A program made the position numbers and the translations under genes. Below are positions 62,524 to 64,000 of a stretch of 64,000 nt of DNA, one piece after another (positions within the stretch are counted from its first letter, which is position 1; every line of letters starts with the position of its first letter). The notes beneath the pieces were generated by a model. It saw only the letters and a program-made list of their open reading frames with translations. It made no database searches and had not been told where the DNA came from. This stretch comes from Chryseobacterium sp. MFBS3-17 (GTDB lineage Bacteria > Bacteroidota > Bacteroidia > Flavobacteriales > Weeksellaceae), in NCBI RefSeq assembly GCF_020687745.1, contig NZ_JAJEWK010000008.1:124001-188000 (forward strand), read 5' to 3'.

Positions 62524-62547
62524 TATGTACGTGTTATCAGAAGCGGT

Positions 62548-63018
62548 TTAGAATGAAACCTCATTGGTTTCTTTTCCGCGCATGAAGTTCATTGTTTTTT
62601 GTTTTCCCCTGTACGCAATATTCACAAGATTGAACTGTTTCGGGAATGTACCCAGCAAGATGGTGTTTTTTATTCTTAAAGTGCTGATGTCTCCTATGCC
62701 GCCGGTCTCAAAATAGACCCAAACGGTTTCACCTTTTACCTGGCTGCCGGTGAAGGTCAGTTTTTTAGCGCCGCCGTTTACATAAACATCCATATTGTTG
62801 TTTACGTATTTTTTCACCTCGGCTTCAAACTGAGCGGTATTCGGGTTGATTTTAATAGCATCAGAAATATGGCTGGTATTCAGTTTGGTTGTAAATTTCA
62901 GGGTTTTGCTACCATCTATGTAATCCACTTTAGTCATAGAGGAATAAAAATCCTGCGATGCAAAGCTCAGCATCACAAAAATTGTTAAAATGGATAATAT
63001 CTGTAAAATTTTTTTCAT
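62548..63018 (-). CDS. DUF6702-family secreted protein
   Basis: A 156-residue protein with signal peptide MKKILQILSILTIFVMLSFA. The mature beta-rich chain begins DFYSSMTKVDYIDGSKTLKF and contains LNTSHISDAIKINP, matching the DUF6702 pattern of Bacteroidota proteins that start with a short (H)xFYxSxT phrase. The function is unknown. It is probably monocistronic. Confidence 0.78.
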   Translation of the reverse strand: MKKILQILSILTIFVMLSFASQDFYSSMTKVDYIDGSKTLKFTTKLNTSHISDAIKINPNTAQFEAEVKKYVNNNMDVYVNGGAKKLTFTGSQVKGETVWVYFETGGIGDISTLRIKNTILLGTFPKQFNLVNIAYRGKQKTMNFMRGKETNEVSF

Positions 63019-63078
63019 TTCGTTATATATTTAATGGTATAAATATATTTCTAAACTAGGTCGCAAAATATATGCCAT

Positions 63079-63837
63079 TTAGAAATTCACACTGATGGAG
63101 TACTTGTCATAGAACGCCTTAATGTGTGCCACGGCTTCATCTGCCGAATCTACCACGCGGTACAGAATCAGGTCTTCTTCAGAAATCAGACCGTTTTTCA
63201 GTAAGGTATTTTCAAACCACTCCAGCAGGCCGCTCCAGAATTCGCTGCCCACCAGCACAATCGGGAACCGGGCTATTTTCGCCGTCTGAATCAGCGTCAG
63301 GGCTTCAGATAACTCGTCCAGAGTTCCGAAACCTCCCGGCATAACGATGAATCCCTGCGAGTATTTCACAAACATTACTTTTCTCAGGAAAAAATAATTG
63401 AAATCTATTGAGTAATCTTTGTCAATATACGGATTAAAATGCTGTTCAAAAGGCAGGTCTATATTCAGCCCGATGGATTTTCCACCCGCGTTTCTGGCAC
63501 CTTTATTACCGGCTTCCATAACGCCGGGTCCGCCGCCGGTAATGATTCCGAATCCCAGTCTGGTGATTTTCTCTGAAATTTCTACAGCCATTTCATAATA
63601 CGGATCTCCTTCCTTCATTCTGGCAGAGCCAAAAACGGATACACAGGGTCCCAGTTTGGCCAGTTTTTCATAGCCGTCTACCAGTTCTGCCATCACTTTG
63701 AAAACCATCCAGCTGTCTTTGGTGATGGTTTCATCCCATGTTTTTTCTTTAAAATGGTTTTGTACGCGCTGGTCTATTTCGTGTTCCGGTCCGGCAATGA
63801 TCTTGGTCATTCCTTTCCCTCTTTTTATTTTACTCAT
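63079..63837 (-). CDS. LOG-family (TIGR00730) Rossmann-fold protein
   Basis: A 252-residue protein with GPCVSVFGSARMKEGDPYY, GFGIITGGGPGVMEAGNKGA and the hallmark MPGGFGTLDELSEAL. LOG proteins hydrolyse nucleoside monophosphates, often releasing cytokinin-type bases, or act as general purine phosphoribohydrolases. The role here is unassigned. It lies 5 bp downstream of the partial nucleotidyltransferase gene on the same strand. Confidence 0.9.
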   Translation of the reverse strand: MSKIKRGKGMTKIIAGPEHEIDQRVQNHFKEKTWDETITKDSWMVFKVMAELVDGYEKLAKLGPCVSVFGSARMKEGDPYYEMAVEISEKITRLGFGIITGGGPGVMEAGNKGARNAGGKSIGLNIDLPFEQHFNPYIDKDYSIDFNYFFLRKVMFVKYSQGFIVMPGGFGTLDELSEALTLIQTAKIARFPIVLVGSEFWSGLLEWFENTLLKNGLISEEDLILYRVVDSADEAVAHIKAFYDKYSISVNF

Positions 63838-63842
63838 CGGTT

Positions 63843-64000
63843 TTATTTAAAGTATTGTTCGGCTTGCAGCACAGATTCGGGTCTGCCTACGTCTACCAAA
63901 TGGGCATTGTGCTGGTAGCCGTGAATTTTTTCTGTTAACATCAGATCCAGGTATTCTTCCATAATGGAAAACTTACCGGTCCTTTTTATTTTATTGAATA
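63843..64000 (-). CDS. Sugar nucleotidyltransferase, C-terminal part (partial)
   Basis: The last 51 or so codons of a gene that enters from the right edge, ending KIHGYQHNAHLVDVGRPESV then LQAEQYFK. The VDVGRPESV phrase matches the C terminus of NDP-sugar pyrophosphorylase-like nucleotidyltransferases such as N-acetylmuramate-1-phosphate uridylyltransferase. Only the end is visible, so the substrate is unknown. Confidence 0.68.
   Translation of the reverse strand, partial: FNKIKRTGKFSIMEEYLDLMLTEKIHGYQHNAHLVDVGRPESVLQAEQYFK

Larger units (their letters stand above)
62247..62547. other. Intergenic region with heptad repeat
   Basis: This holds the heptanucleotide array (62375-62465), a palindrome CCTGATAGCTATCGGGA (62464-62480) and the terminator of the DUF6702 gene. 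Frames across the repeat are not credible genes. Confidence 0.6.

Overview
The window looks like chromosome from a member of the Bacteroidota, class Flavobacteriia, probably the Chryseobacterium-like Weeksellaceae. Three lines of evidence support this. The gene families are typical of that group (DUF4271, DUF4293, DUF4296, DUF5689, DUF6702 and DUF6705 proteins, HMA-fused TonB receptors, DNA ligase D in PE-LIG-POL order). Many genes are preceded by TAnnTTTG, the Bacteroidota -7 element. Shine-Dalgarno sequences are weak or absent. No rRNA or tRNA gene was seen. Base composition is moderate, with visibly AT-richer stretches at about 27.2-29.1 kb and 49.7-55.1 kb.

Layout: 1-3.8 kb (minus) is the mreB-mreC-mreD-PBP2 elongasome operon, divergent from a small operon at 4.0-5.6 kb with SdpA and SdpB homologues behind a small membrane protein. 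5.7-9.5 kb is the haem operon hemA-hemC-hemD-hemE. 9.9-13.3 kb (minus) has a YdeI-type protein, a serine hydrolase and glyS. 13.6-17.3 kb has pyrD, a DUF445 protein, msrB and an L,D-transpeptidase-like protein. 17.3-21.1 kb (minus) is a metal-related set: a TonB receptor with two HMA domains, a Cys-rich secreted protein and a lipoprotein with three His/Cys repeats. 21.3-23.5 kb is an OmpR-type two-component pair. 23.8-27.2 kb is a Ku/LigD end-joining operon in which ligD is split by a frameshift at a run of ten A.

27.2-29.1 kb is a decayed accessory patch. It holds two tandem immunity-like genes, each frameshifted at an AG dinucleotide tract, the C-terminal zincin domain of a polymorphic toxin, and a REP-associated transposase flanked by inverted REP-like hairpins. 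29.3-47.7 kb is mostly housekeeping: oligopeptidase B, a second HemD-like protein with DUF4271, polyprenol-phosphate mannosyltransferase, tgt, an LptF/G permease, birA, rsfS, ftsH, a LUD protein, cdsA, psd, a CPA2 antiporter and an MsbA-like exporter. rho (47.8 kb) carries a long disordered insert and shares an interleaved divergent promoter region with a DUF4293 gene.

49.8-55.1 kb is a second accessory patch: a broken XRE regulator, a lipoprotein with a JAMM-like His-x-His / Ser-x-x-Asp signature, and five tandem DUF6705 proteins, two of which arose by a recent segmental duplication. 55.2-64 kb has superoxide dismutase, a secreted endonuclease/exonuclease/phosphatase divergent from a TonB receptor plus DUF5689 lipoprotein pair, a 13-unit heptanucleotide repeat, a DUF6702 protein, a LOG-family protein and the end of a nucleotidyltransferase gene.

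The most unusual items are the SdpA/SdpB operon, the HMA-TonB receptor group, the decayed toxin/immunity patch, the ligD slip site and the JAMM-like/DUF6705 array.
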